From Thermoplasmataceae archaeon (GTDB lineage Archaea > Thermoplasmatota > Thermoplasmata > Thermoplasmatales > Thermoplasmataceae): a stretch of DNA of 64,000 nt. The position numbers and the translations under genes were made by a program. The notes beneath the pieces are model-generated. The model was not told the DNA's origin. It searched no databases and saw only the letters and a program-made list of their open reading frames with translations. The stretch covers positions 1-64,000 of the forward strand of contig JAVYSB010000004.1 in the NCBI GenBank assembly GCA_038729425.1, given 5' to 3'. Below, in pieces: positions 25,371 to 34,255 of the stretch; positions within the stretch are counted from its first letter, which is position 1, and each line of letters opens with the position of its first letter.

Positions 25371-25775
25371 ATGGAAAAGGGACTGTTTATCAAGGTAGAA
25401 TTCAACTCTGATATACCACTTTATCAGCAAATACGGGACCAGATAGTTGAAGCAATTGCAAATGGCTCCCTTAGGGAGGGACAAATAATCCCATCTGCCA
25501 GAGCAATGGCTAAGAACCTTGAGATAAATTACCACACTGTCAACAAAGCTTACAATATACTGACTCTGGAAGGATTTATCAGCATGAACTCAAAGAAACA
25601 GCTTCTTGTTCTTCCTGCCAGTGGCGCTCAGGTGAAAAGATTTCTTGACGACTGGAGTTCGGTGGAAATCAGCCTGATAAACGAAGCTAGGGCCATGGGA
25701 TTTCAACCGGACAAGATCATGGAGCTGTTGAAGAAACTTGTCTTTTCCGGTAAGACTGGTGATCAGATAACCTGA
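25371..25775 (+). CDS. GntR-family transcriptional regulator, YtrA type
   Basis: A 134-aa protein with the GntR winged-helix domain at the N-terminus: IPLYQQIRDQIVEAIANGSL, then PSARAMAKNLEINYHTVNKAY (recognition helix), then LEGFI. The short C-terminal part (about 60 residues) has two helices only, as in the YtrA subfamily, and has no ligand-binding FCD or UTRA domain. YtrA proteins usually repress their own operon, which encodes membrane or transport proteins. The next gene, 36 bases downstream, encodes a DUF1648-type membrane protein, fitting that pattern. Confidence 0.92.
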   Translation: MEKGLFIKVEFNSDIPLYQQIRDQIVEAIANGSLREGQIIPSARAMAKNLEINYHTVNKAYNILTLEGFISMNSKKQLLVLPASGAQVKRFLDDWSSVEISLINEARAMGFQPDKIMELLKKLVFSGKTGDQIT

Positions 25776-25811
25776 TATTTAATCTGAGGTTTGTTTAGGA
25801 AGGGTGCAAAT

Positions 25812-26915
25812 ATGCAGCTCGTGGCAGTAGAGTTCCCCGTAATTTTCTTCTTAATAGCTGCCCTATATTGGGTAGTGCCTTATACCTCACAAAACACTAT
25901 CAGATTTGGTGTAAGGATACCGCCAAATAGGATGCATGATCCCATTTTGGTCTATTTCAATGCACTGTATCGCAAAAGGCTCGAGTTTGCCACAATTTCC
26001 ATTTTTTTTGCGCTGATTGTAGTTCCGACTTTATTTGGAGCTTATCAGATCGAGCTTGCCGCAATTTTCTCCGAGATCATTTTCGCTCATGTATTTTTTG
26101 TTCTTGCTCATCACAGCCTGGCCAGGGTAAAAAAGGAAAGGGGGTGGTATCAGGGGATTAAGGAAGCGGCAGGTATAATAATATTAGAAAACAATAGCAC
26201 CGATAGAGGTGACAAGATCTACAGTGCCCTCCTGGCAATGTCGGCTTTGATTATCGCGGCGACCGCAATAATGGGAGCTTTAATGGACTCCAGAATTCTT
26301 GCACAGATAAATATACTTGCCGAAGAGGGAGAGGCTACAGGACTGGTATATAGTTCAAGCCTGCTGAACGCGTTTTCAATATCAATCGCGCAAACTTTTC
26401 TGACCGCACTTCTGGCATTACTTTCATACGTGATAATGAGATCCAGACAGGAACTGGAAGTGTTTAGACCACGGACTTCCTATGTTCAGCAGTACAAATT
26501 CAAGAGATACACTAGGTACACAATAATGGCCTCTTCCATAATGATCAACATTTCGTTTCTTCTCATCGCGATAATAGGTTGGGGATTACTTAACAAGAGT
26601 TATTCATCACTGATTTCCTACCTTCCACTCAGCTCTCTTCTTGTCTTCTTTTTACCAATGATCCTCCTTGGACAGCAGGGGAGCCACATTAAAGTTGATT
26701 TCGAGGAAGATTATACGAGTCTTGCGAACAGGAACGATGACCAGTACTGGAAAGGAGGCATATTCTATTTCAACCCTGGAGACAGTTCTTTTGTGGTAGC
26801 GAACAGGTTTGGCGTTGGATGGTCTATGAATTTTGGAAATCCCCTGACCTGGGTTGTGATCTCTTTCGTCGTAGTAGGGTTTTTATTGACCGGAGTTTTC
26901 TTCAACGCCCTCTAA
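25812..26915 (+). CDS. DUF1648/DUF5808-type membrane protein
   Basis: About 367 aa with roughly eight membrane helices. The N-terminal region has the DUF1648 signature (a helix, then IRFGVRIPPNRMHDP). The C-terminal part has the DUF5808 pattern with DDQYWKGGIFYFNPGDSSF followed by a final helix. Related proteins (the SdpI group in a broad sense) are commonly paired with YtrA-type GntR regulators, as here. The function is not established; a link to cell-envelope stress or immunity is inference. ATG 25812 is chosen because GGAAGGGT lies just upstream; the frame is open to a TTG at 25791. Confidence 0.85.
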   Translation: MQLVAVEFPVIFFLIAALYWVVPYTSQNTIRFGVRIPPNRMHDPILVYFNALYRKRLEFATISIFFALIVVPTLFGAYQIELAAIFSEIIFAHVFFVLAHHSLARVKKERGWYQGIKEAAGIIILENNSTDRGDKIYSALLAMSALIIAATAIMGALMDSRILAQINILAEEGEATGLVYSSSLLNAFSISIAQTFLTALLALLSYVIMRSRQELEVFRPRTSYVQQYKFKRYTRYTIMASSIMINISFLLIAIIGWGLLNKSYSSLISYLPLSSLLVFFLPMILLGQQGSHIKVDFEEDYTSLANRNDDQYWKGGIFYFNPGDSSFVVANRFGVGWSMNFGNPLTWVVISFVVVGFLLTGVFFNAL

Positions 26916-26968
26916 AAATGTATTTTTACAAGTTTCGAGGTAAGACTTTTGCTGAAAAGGTTATCCCA

Positions 26969-27787
26969 TTACCTTGTCATACGTAAGTTTGTGTAGAATG
27001 ACACCACTCTGGGTTTCATTTTTCCGTGTGCTCTTTGCATATCCGTTTTCCCATATGTCTTCGTGAACGTTGGAAACCCGAATATTTCAAGGAGATTGTC
27101 GTCAACGCGATCTAAATTCATGACATAGTTTCCCTCTATGGATCCGAGAGCTGCGGATAAGTCCCTGTAATCAATATCAGAAAATGACGCTTCATACCAT
27201 CTCTTCCCGGGGTATGGAGGGTCAAGATAAAATAGAGTCCCACTGGAATCGTATTTCCGGATTATCTCACGAAAATCAAGGTCTTCAAGTGTCCACAATC
27301 TAACCCGTTCAGATATTTTCCCAAATTCTCCAATGGTCTTGGCCAGATATGGAACCACCGATTTTTCGTGACTGGTTGCATAGGTTTCACCCTCACCCCC
27401 GAAACTTTTACTGTAAGTCAGGATTGTATCCAACGCCCTTTTTATTTCTGATTCATGTATTGATTTCCTGTTATTTACCACCCCAACTGTTTCACTGGAT
27501 ATATAATATCTAACATACTTGTGACCAACATCCAATTTCGCAATTTCTCTCTTCAGCCCTGCGTATATAACCTCTGGATTCAGCTGAATTGATCGGAACA
27601 TTTCAACCAATCGCAGGTTTATGTCATTGTAAACAATACGCTTCGTGGGTAGATTCAATGCCATAGTGCCTGACCCACCGAAGACATCGACGAATACCCC
27701 TGGTCCGGCTACCTTCTCCAGCCTTAACAGATCGCCTATAAGGGCGCTTTTTGCGCCCGGGTACTTGATGAGCCTCAAATATTTCAT
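26969..27787 (-). CDS. DNA adenine N6-methyltransferase (Dam/D12 class)
   Basis: About 272 aa. It has the alpha-type D12 methyltransferase motifs: YPGAKS (motif X), FVDVFGGSGTMAL (motif I, SAM binding), YNDIN, and the catalytic DPPYPG (motif IV). It transfers a methyl group from SAM to adenine in a specific DNA sequence. No restriction endonuclease, specificity subunit or modification partner is encoded nearby, so it looks like an orphan methylase. ATG 27787 is preferred over the in-frame TTG at 27799. It is divergent from the aldo/keto reductase. Confidence 0.9.
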   Translation of the reverse strand: MKYLRLIKYPGAKSALIGDLLRLEKVAGPGVFVDVFGGSGTMALNLPTKRIVYNDINLRLVEMFRSIQLNPEVIYAGLKREIAKLDVGHKYVRYYISSETVGVVNNRKSIHESEIKRALDTILTYSKSFGGEGETYATSHEKSVVPYLAKTIGEFGKISERVRLWTLEDLDFREIIRKYDSSGTLFYLDPPYPGKRWYEASFSDIDYRDLSAALGSIEGNYVMNLDRVDDNLLEIFGFPTFTKTYGKTDMQRAHGKMKPRVVSFYTNLRMTR

Positions 27788-28005
27788 GAACTTTTCCAAA
27801 CAGCATAACTTGAATCCGCTATAACCTTTTTTTCAGGTTGCATAGAGAAGAAGAATGAGTTTATTTGGGCTTAGTTTTGCGAAAACCAACATGAAAAAGA
27901 TCGTGCACCGAAGACATACCGAATATCGCAAAAATGGTGCAGTAAATAATCCTTTAACGACTGAGATGAAAAAAGGATTATATCGTTTATGGGACTCTTG
28001 TTTAT

Positions 28006-29022
28006 ATGAAGAGCAAGAAACTAGGCAATACGGGAATTATCGTTAGTGAACTCTGTCTCGGGACAATGACTTTCGGCTGGCAGGCTGATGAGAGCAGTAG
28101 CCATAAAATACTTTCACAATTCTTTGAAAATGGAGGCAATTTCATAGATACTGCAGATGTCTATTCTGATGGCAAGTCTGAAGAAATCATAGGAAAGTGG
28201 CTAGAGGGGAATGATCGCGAAAATGTTATCCTTGCTACGAAATCGAGATTCAGGACCGGAGCTGGGAAAAACAGTGTGGGGCTTACAAGGAAGCACCTTT
28301 ACTCCGGCGTTAAAGCCAGTTTGAAAAGGTTACATACTGACTATATAGACATACTTCAGACCCATGCATGGGATCCACTGACCCCATTGGAGGAAACTTT
28401 CGGGGCATTAAATTCACTTGTTGAAGAGGGACTCATAAGATACGTCGGGATAAGCAATTTCAGGGGATGGCAGTTTGAAAAGGCACTTCAGTTATGCAAA
28501 TCCAAAGGTTGGAGCCTGCCCATAAGTATTCAACCCCACTATAACATCTTAGTGAGAGCGACTGAATTTGAAATATTGCCGATGGCTCTTGCCGAGAACA
28601 TAGCAGTGATCCCATGGAGCCCACTTGCAGGTGGAATTCTAAGTGGAAAGTACAAGTCTGGTATAGGCAAAGCAGAAAGGGGAACAAGAGTCGGGGACTC
28701 GTCTTCCCCGGAAATGTACAGAAGATACGAGAATGAGAAAACAAAGAAGGTGCTTGAAGAGCTTGAAAGAATCTCCAAGGAAATAGGAAAGACAATGGCC
28801 CAGATATCACTTAACTGGCTCATGAGAAACCCAGCGGTCACTTCGCCAATAATCGGAGCCAGAACCACTGATCAATTGAGGGAAAACCTCGGATCTACGG
28901 GGTGGCAGTTGACAAAGGAGCAGATTGAAGCCATAAATCGAGTAAGCTTTCCTGAAGTCAGCTACCCCTATGACCAGAGGGCGGAGGAGCAGCAGACCAG
29001 AGACAGGGAGATCAAGGAATAA
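28006..29022 (+). CDS. Aldo/keto reductase
   Basis: A 338-aa (beta/alpha)8-barrel NAD(P)H-dependent oxidoreductase of the YajO/Tas-like group. The catalytic tetrad is visible: Asp and Tyr in FIDTADVYSDGKSE, Lys in ILATKS, and His in LQTHAWD. The C-terminal cofactor segment is SPIIGARTTDQLREN. The physiological carbonyl substrate cannot be told from sequence. A TATA-like TTATATCG near 27978 lies about 25 bases before the ATG, suggesting a short or absent leader. It stands alone, with a decayed region downstream. Confidence 0.92.
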   Translation: MKSKKLGNTGIIVSELCLGTMTFGWQADESSSHKILSQFFENGGNFIDTADVYSDGKSEEIIGKWLEGNDRENVILATKSRFRTGAGKNSVGLTRKHLYSGVKASLKRLHTDYIDILQTHAWDPLTPLEETFGALNSLVEEGLIRYVGISNFRGWQFEKALQLCKSKGWSLPISIQPHYNILVRATEFEILPMALAENIAVIPWSPLAGGILSGKYKSGIGKAERGTRVGDSSSPEMYRRYENEKTKKVLEELERISKEIGKTMAQISLNWLMRNPAVTSPIIGARTTDQLRENLGSTGWQLTKEQIEAINRVSFPEVSYPYDQRAEEQQTRDREIKE

Positions 29023-29136
29023 AATCCTTTCCCGCTCTTCATTTTACAAATCTTCCCAGACCAAAAATCTGGTTGTTTGTTCGTCTTTCCTGTTAAGCAA
29101 TTTCAGCGATCTGCATTATGCTGAGCTGATTTAAGA

Positions 29137-29431
29137 ATGCCAGATTCATTGGTACCCTTTGAGGTTAAGGTAGTTGTCATCATTGTTACAGAGACTCCAT
29201 CTCTTCTCTTTAATACTGAACTATTTGCGGATCCTGACATTTCCAAGTTCATTGAATCTGCATTTGCTAATGAAGCGTATAATTTACCTCTATATTCTGA
29301 AACTGGCTATGCTCATTAATGGAGTGATGATACCGGGCAATCATAGCTACTGCCATGAGGAATCGAAGTTGGCAAAACTAGGTTTCTTAGTAGGTTCGCA
29401 TTGTCTCTTGCCAGAAACAATAGATTTTTAA
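29137..29431 (+). pseudogene. Frameshifted coding remnant
   Basis: A plus-strand frame gives coding-like sequence (TETPSLLFNTELFADPDISK) up to a TAA at about 29319. The sequence then appears to continue in another frame (MIPGNHSYCHEESKLAKLGF) to a TAA at 29431. The two parts look like one gene broken by a frameshift. No family is recognised. It belongs to the 29.0-29.98 kb region that holds no intact gene. Confidence 0.3.
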
Positions 29432-29477
29432 GAATTTTATCTTCGACCATGAATCTCTAAGGTGTTTCACAATGAGT

Positions 29478-29798
29478 TCATGTCAATTTCAACAACATTC
29501 GTTCACGCCTCACCTCTGATATCTTCCTTGTAATATGCCCATGACAGTGGCTTTTGTCTTGAAAGATTTTGAGCACGGCACTTACCAGCTTTTCATCGAC
29601 ATTCATGGTAAGTGTCACCATAAACCATCGGTCAGGAGGTAGGATGGTTCAAGGTCTCCAAAGAAACATTTACCCATGCCACCGTGTTTTGAGGTACTTA
29701 TTCAGGGCAAGAGAGCCTATCCAAGGAAATAACATTCTTATAAAAGTATCTCGCAAGCGGAGATTTTCAAAGGCTGAAAGACATCTTCTCTCAAACAT
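29478..29798 (-). pseudogene. Broken gene with two frameshifts, minus strand
   Basis: From ATG 29798, one frame reads MFERRCLSAFENLRLRDTFI and on through GSLALNKYLKTRWHG to a TAA at 29670. A second frame picks up with CFFGDLEPSYLLTDGLW. A third continues with WFMVTLTMNVDEKLVSAVLK to the end at 29478. Together they suggest one protein interrupted twice. The basic, aromatic-rich composition would suit a transposase or nucleic-acid-binding protein, but I recognise no catalytic motif. Confidence 0.4.
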
Positions 29799-29977
29799 TG
29801 CATGTTCTAATCAATAAACCTGTTTTCACTGAGACAACACATCTGGAAAATCACTTAAACCTCCGGCATCATATGACCTCTAATAGTTTGATGGAAATAT
29901 GACCCGTAAGGAACCGACAAAAATCACGTGAAAAAGATCCAGGAAAGATTCATATTTGAGGGTATGTTAGGCATCGG

Positions 29978-31450
29978 ATGGACTTAAGCCCCAATGAAAT
30001 AACTGTCTTTAGATTGATACGTGAGCAGATCAAAGGAGGCAGGATATCTGAAAATGAAATAGTTGCAGAAGGGCTCAATTTGAGGGAAATATCAAGTTCC
30101 ATATCTTGGTTGGAAAAGAAAGGGCTCGTGAGGATAGAGACCATCCAAAGAGAAAAGATTAGAATAGGCCGAGAGGGGGAAAAATATCTGGTTGAGGGTC
30201 TGCCTGAGCTCAGGCTTGTTAAAATGCTTAAAAATGCAGGTCCTTCCAATTTTGAAAGGATTCTCAGGGAGCTCGGAAAGGAAACGGGAACAATAGCAAT
30301 AACACAGTTTTCAAAACTAGGAATAAAGCCAAAATCTGGCATGCTTAACCTTGCAGATAATTCAACAATTTCAGAAAAGGTCAATGCTAGGCAGAACGCG
30401 CTGGAATTTATCGCTTCTGGAAACTTGAACGTAGATCAGGAGATATTGGACAATTTCAGGTCCCGCGGAAACATGTTGGAAATAAAGAGAATCAGTTCAA
30501 GAATCGTTTCGCTTACTGATGAAGGAGAAACTTACAGGTTACCTGACTCATCAGAACTGAAAATTGAGGAAATTGACCGAGATGTAATAACTTCCGGGAT
30601 CTGGAAAGGACGATCATTCAGGACCTATGACCTCGAATCCCCTGTGGAATCACTCAGGGGGGCTAGTGTTCATCCAATTACCTACCTTATAGAAAATGTA
30701 AGGAGGATCTTCCTGGAGCTCGGTTTCAGCGAAATTAAAGGACACTATGTGGAATACGCAGGGTGGAATATGGACGCTCTTTTTATTCCACAGCATCACC
30801 CAGCAAGGGATATGCAGGACACATTCTATGTCGAGGTCGACAGAAAATTAGAGTTTGAAAACCAGGAGATTTTGCCAGCGGTCAAAATAGCACATGAAAA
30901 TGGTATTAAAGGGTACCGCGGCTGGGGATATCCATGGAGTGAGGATGAGGCCCGTAGAACTCTACTAAGAACACATACTACAGTCAATACGATCAGATAT
31001 CTGTATAATCATAAGGAACCCCCCGTAGCTGTATTTTCGATAGAAAAAGCATTCAGGCATGAGAGTGTTGACTGGACGCATCTTGCTGAGTTGCACCAAA
31101 TCGAAGGGGTATTCTACGGGAAGGAAGCAAGCGTTTCCTCTCTGAAGTGGCTGATAAAGGAGTTCTACTCTAGGCTGGGGTTCAAAGAAGTCAGGCTAAT
31201 TCCATCTTACTACCCATATACCGAACCAAGCATGGACGTCGTGGCAATTATTAACGGAAAAGAAGTTGAAATGGGAGGTTCCGGTCTCTTCAGGCCAGAG
31301 GTAACAGTACCACTTGGGCTCAAAGAGCCGGTGATAGCATGGGGGTTGGGTCTCGAAAGATTGGCAATGATGTATTTTGGAATATCTGACATACGCGAAA
31401 TATACAACTCAGACCTCAAATGGCTACAGTCATATAGATTTAGGAGTTAA
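29978..31450 (+). CDS. pheS: Phenylalanyl-tRNA synthetase, alpha subunit
   Basis: A 490-aa class II synthetase subunit of the archaeal/eukaryotic type. About 200 N-terminal residues form winged-helix tRNA-binding domains (NEITVFRLIREQI, LREISSSISWLEKKGLVRIE). The catalytic core follows. Motif 2 lies in AFRHESVDWTHLAELHQIEG, and motif 3 in GLGLERLAMMYFG. It charges tRNA-Phe as an alpha2-beta2 enzyme. The beta subunit gene is not adjacent in this window. The 3' end overlaps by 11 bases the convergent small zinc-finger gene. Confidence 0.96.
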   Translation: MDLSPNEITVFRLIREQIKGGRISENEIVAEGLNLREISSSISWLEKKGLVRIETIQREKIRIGREGEKYLVEGLPELRLVKMLKNAGPSNFERILRELGKETGTIAITQFSKLGIKPKSGMLNLADNSTISEKVNARQNALEFIASGNLNVDQEILDNFRSRGNMLEIKRISSRIVSLTDEGETYRLPDSSELKIEEIDRDVITSGIWKGRSFRTYDLESPVESLRGASVHPITYLIENVRRIFLELGFSEIKGHYVEYAGWNMDALFIPQHHPARDMQDTFYVEVDRKLEFENQEILPAVKIAHENGIKGYRGWGYPWSEDEARRTLLRTHTTVNTIRYLYNHKEPPVAVFSIEKAFRHESVDWTHLAELHQIEGVFYGKEASVSSLKWLIKEFYSRLGFKEVRLIPSYYPYTEPSMDVVAIINGKEVEMGGSGLFRPEVTVPLGLKEPVIAWGLGLERLAMMYFGISDIREIYNSDLKWLQSYRFRS

Positions 31451-31595
31451 AGACCAAGCCGCCAAATTTTTCCTGGCAATGGATACAAATGTTACCGCGC
31501 TTTGAGAGATGCGCGTCGCATGTCGGTTCATGGCACATCCTGCATATGGACGTGGAAGGCGATCCGCAAATGTGGCACAGCCCTTTCACAGACAC
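31440..31595 (-). CDS. Small zinc-finger protein, 51 aa
   Basis: A minus-strand 51-codon frame (GTG start, TAA stop). The cysteines and histidines are arranged CHIC, CRMC, then C and H in TCDAHLSKRGN, then CIHC. Four Cys/His pairs fit two cross-braced zinc sites, similar to a B-box or HIT-type finger. The sequence then ends FGGLVFNS. The regular ligand spacing makes it convincing despite its length. GTG 31595 and GTG 31589 are both possible starts. The gene is convergent with pheS and overlaps its stop codon. A protein- or RNA-binding role is inferred. Confidence 0.75.
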   Translation of the reverse strand: MSVKGLCHICGSPSTSICRMCHEPTCDAHLSKRGNICIHCQEKFGGLVFNS

Positions 31596-31665
31596 TCTAT
31601 TAGCATACCTTGGAGTTATTTATCACTATCGCGAGCTATCTGAAGATGACTAGATTCTACACAAT

Positions 31666-31680
31666 TATATTTATATATAG
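31666..31680 (+). promoter_or_regulatory. Strong TATA box for the secreted-protein operon
   Basis: TATATTTATATATAG, an unusually good archaeal TATA element, ends 24 bases before ATG 31704. Transcription would begin only a few bases before the start codon. This fits an abundant surface protein. Confidence 0.6.
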
Positions 31681-31703
31681 AATTTAAATTCCCACGAGAA
31701 AAT

Positions 31704-32219
31704 ATGAACAGAAAAACTTTCCTGTTTTTTGCAATTGTAACTGCTGCGTTACTGCCGGCAACTGCGACTGCTGCGATCATCATTAATGATCCTATCCTAG
31801 TGTCAACACACCAGAATAATGCTGTCGTCTACATTGCCAATGGACCAGGATATGCACAGGCCCAAGCATATGGATTTATGTCAACTGATTACTCTGCTGC
31901 GGGGGAAAATGTAACAATTGATCTCAACTATACCCAGCACGGTGGTGTCAGCATAACAAACGCGCTTGAACTGGTCAATGGGGCTTCCTCCGCTGCCAGC
32001 GTTTATCTCAATGGTACACTGCCAGATTTCATAACGTGGTATTACTCAGCTTCCCCGGTTTCATCAGCTACAGCACCATACGGTACTCCGATTACTACGG
32101 GTACTCCGATTACTGTTAATGCCAATAGCCAGGTCTACATAACTGTGGTTATTAATACGCTTAACAGCCCGGGATACATCACCAGCGCCGATCTAACACT
32201 ACAATATACTCTATCGTGA
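31704..32219 (+). CDS. Secreted surface protein, candidate filament subunit (171 aa)
   Basis: A 171-aa protein with a classical signal peptide (basic MNRKT, hydrophobic FLFFAIVTAALLPA, Ala-rich cleavage region at about 23). The mature N-terminus reads IIINDPILVST. The remainder is beta-strand-rich, Asn/Ser/Thr/Tyr-rich and nearly free of charge and cysteine. There is no membrane anchor or sorting signal at the C-terminus, so it is released or assembled outside. The size and the strand-like free N-terminus resemble TasA-like or archaeal 'thread' subunits that polymerise by donor-strand exchange. That is inference. It leads an operon with a larger protein sharing the same N-terminal pattern. 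Confidence 0.75.
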   Translation: MNRKTFLFFAIVTAALLPATATAAIIINDPILVSTHQNNAVVYIANGPGYAQAQAYGFMSTDYSAAGENVTIDLNYTQHGGVSITNALELVNGASSAASVYLNGTLPDFITWYYSASPVSSATAPYGTPITTGTPITVNANSQVYITVVINTLNSPGYITSADLTLQYTLS

Positions 32220-32229
32220 GGACGCCAAT

Positions 32230-34251
32230 ATGGGGGGCCTACAACGGGTAATAGTATTTTCGATCGTTGTGGCATCCCTAGTTACAATTTCCGGTGTTGC
32301 CACTGCCAGTATACTTTTTAATAATCCAGTAGAGATTTCATCTTATAATAATCCTCCAGGTATGGAATTTTCCACCACTGGCTCTTCTCCTGGAGTGAAT
32401 TCTTTATTATCATCATCTTTAACTTCATTGAGTGCAAACGTGTCATTTAAAGGTTTTGCTACCAGTTCAAACCATTCAACTTCTGAGATTACGTTGAAAG
32501 AAGGGAACTACTCTTCGGATGTGAATATCCCAAACAACTACAGCACCTCTATTAACCCAATTTTCATAAACGCTTCTTCACAGGCTAATTTCTACGGGAT
32601 TTTATATCAGCCGCTTAATTTTACAAACTATAGCTTCTCAACATCCACAGTATTCCAACAGAAACCGTTCGCGACAGAAAGCGATCCTCACTCGTGGCAC
32701 TTCAGAATACGTTCTACGGTAAAAGAATTTACCCTATCTAATGGAGCATTTGTTAATACACTATCTTTGCTGCTATCTGGAAAGGGGGTCATATATGTTT
32801 CTATAGGTACTACTGTTCTGGGTGGTCAGGTCCTGGAGAAGGAAAGCGTTCATGTGAACGGTCTGAATTATTATACTGTAGCATTTCCAGATGCGTTTCT
32901 TGCAGGGAATACCCAATATTTCCTGAACCTTTATAATGTGTCTTCACACCATCTACTGAGGTCTTCGATTGAAAGTGGCGTGAGTTCCACGGGTTTGGGT
33001 AACCTCAGCGTGACTGCATCCTCGGAGAAATCCCAACAGGGATCACAGTTTGTCTCCGTGATAACTGGAGGAAACCATGGTAATCCACATGCCGTTTTTA
33101 CTGGCACTTTTACCATTGGATTTGATCCTAAAACGGGAGCGCTTCCGAGAGACGCTCTTTTTTTCTATGATTACGGCCTGAATAACGGTAGCATATGGTC
33201 TGTAACTCTTAATGGTACCACATATACGAGTCAGAACAGATTTATCCAGGTGGACGGGCTTAAGGGTTCCTTTACATATAAGGCGGGATCAGCCAGCGGG
33301 ATGCTCCCACTGATAGCTGACGGTACCATTGCAGTAAATACGTCTTCCTATCCCAAAATTGTTCCTGTGGTTTTCTATGACCCAGCAAAGACGCCTGTTG
33401 CCGGGATCAATTCGTCGATGGTGGCGTACGGTATTACCGGTGTCTCACAGAAATTCAATGTTGCAGATGGCGGCATAATCAATCACATTGCGGTAATGCT
33501 GAAGGGCACTGGTAGCGTAAACGTATCCCTTGGTTACACGCCGCACGGAAACCAGATAATGAAAAACGAGACGATCAAAACTTCAGGATCATCAGGAAAC
33601 TGGTATTCCCTTATGGTTCCTGACACCTTTTTCAGCGGCTCAGAAAATTATTACATCAGCGTATTTGGCATAATGGGTAACGTTGAATGGGCTTTTTCTC
33701 TGTTTCCATTTCCTCCATACGACCCTTCCTACCATGTTGCAAGTGGCTTCGCATCACCTTTTCTAGACTCGGGTTATATCTTTAACCTAAGTTACTCTCC
33801 TGGAATTTCCACCAGCGAAAATAGCAGTGTTTTCTTCATTGAGTACGGCCTTACCAGCGGGACAGCCTGGGGGGTGGGAATACTAGCCGGGGCCAATCTT
33901 GTTATTGGGTCACTGGTGTCTCTTAATGGTGGTTCCTGGATGTCAGTTGCGAGTCTTTATGCCGTATCCGGAATTAAAAACAATATGAGCCTGACATTTG
34001 ACCTTTCCAATGGTTCATCATTGGTGTCACAGTTCTCCTATAAAAATAACAATACTACCACTTCTGGAACGTATGTCACTCTTTCACCGGAAGGCAGACT
34101 GATAATGGCAATATCCATAGTGCCAGATGGTTACGGACATGGAGTGGAGTCTTTCGTTGTATACATATCGTCTACGTCCACTGGGTCTCATGTCAGGGTA
34201 ACTTATGCTGTCACAATCAATGTCGCATTCTCATTTTTTGGGAATATCTAG
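32230..34251 (+). CDS. Large secreted surface protein, partner of the upstream gene (673 aa)
   Basis: A 673-aa protein with a signal peptide (RVIVFSIVVASLVTISGVA) followed by ILFNNPVEISS. This resembles the mature start IIINDPILVS of the upstream protein. The body is beta-rich with many N-glycosylation sequons and two similar modules with matching segments (GKGVIYVSIGTTVLGGQ near 195 and GTGSVNVSLGYTPHGNQ near 430, each followed by WYSLMVPDTFFSG-like strands). There is no C-terminal membrane helix. The ribosome binding site GAGGA lies right after the upstream stop codon, so the pair is co-translated. It could be a tip, anchor or accessory subunit of an extracellular filament; this is inferred. 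Confidence 0.75.
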   Translation: MGGLQRVIVFSIVVASLVTISGVATASILFNNPVEISSYNNPPGMEFSTTGSSPGVNSLLSSSLTSLSANVSFKGFATSSNHSTSEITLKEGNYSSDVNIPNNYSTSINPIFINASSQANFYGILYQPLNFTNYSFSTSTVFQQKPFATESDPHSWHFRIRSTVKEFTLSNGAFVNTLSLLLSGKGVIYVSIGTTVLGGQVLEKESVHVNGLNYYTVAFPDAFLAGNTQYFLNLYNVSSHHLLRSSIESGVSSTGLGNLSVTASSEKSQQGSQFVSVITGGNHGNPHAVFTGTFTIGFDPKTGALPRDALFFYDYGLNNGSIWSVTLNGTTYTSQNRFIQVDGLKGSFTYKAGSASGMLPLIADGTIAVNTSSYPKIVPVVFYDPAKTPVAGINSSMVAYGITGVSQKFNVADGGIINHIAVMLKGTGSVNVSLGYTPHGNQIMKNETIKTSGSSGNWYSLMVPDTFFSGSENYYISVFGIMGNVEWAFSLFPFPPYDPSYHVASGFASPFLDSGYIFNLSYSPGISTSENSSVFFIEYGLTSGTAWGVGILAGANLVIGSLVSLNGGSWMSVASLYAVSGIKNNMSLTFDLSNGSSLVSQFSYKNNNTTTSGTYVTLSPEGRLIMAISIVPDGYGHGVESFVVYISSTSTGSHVRVTYAVTINVAFSFFGNI

Positions 34252-34255
34252 GATA

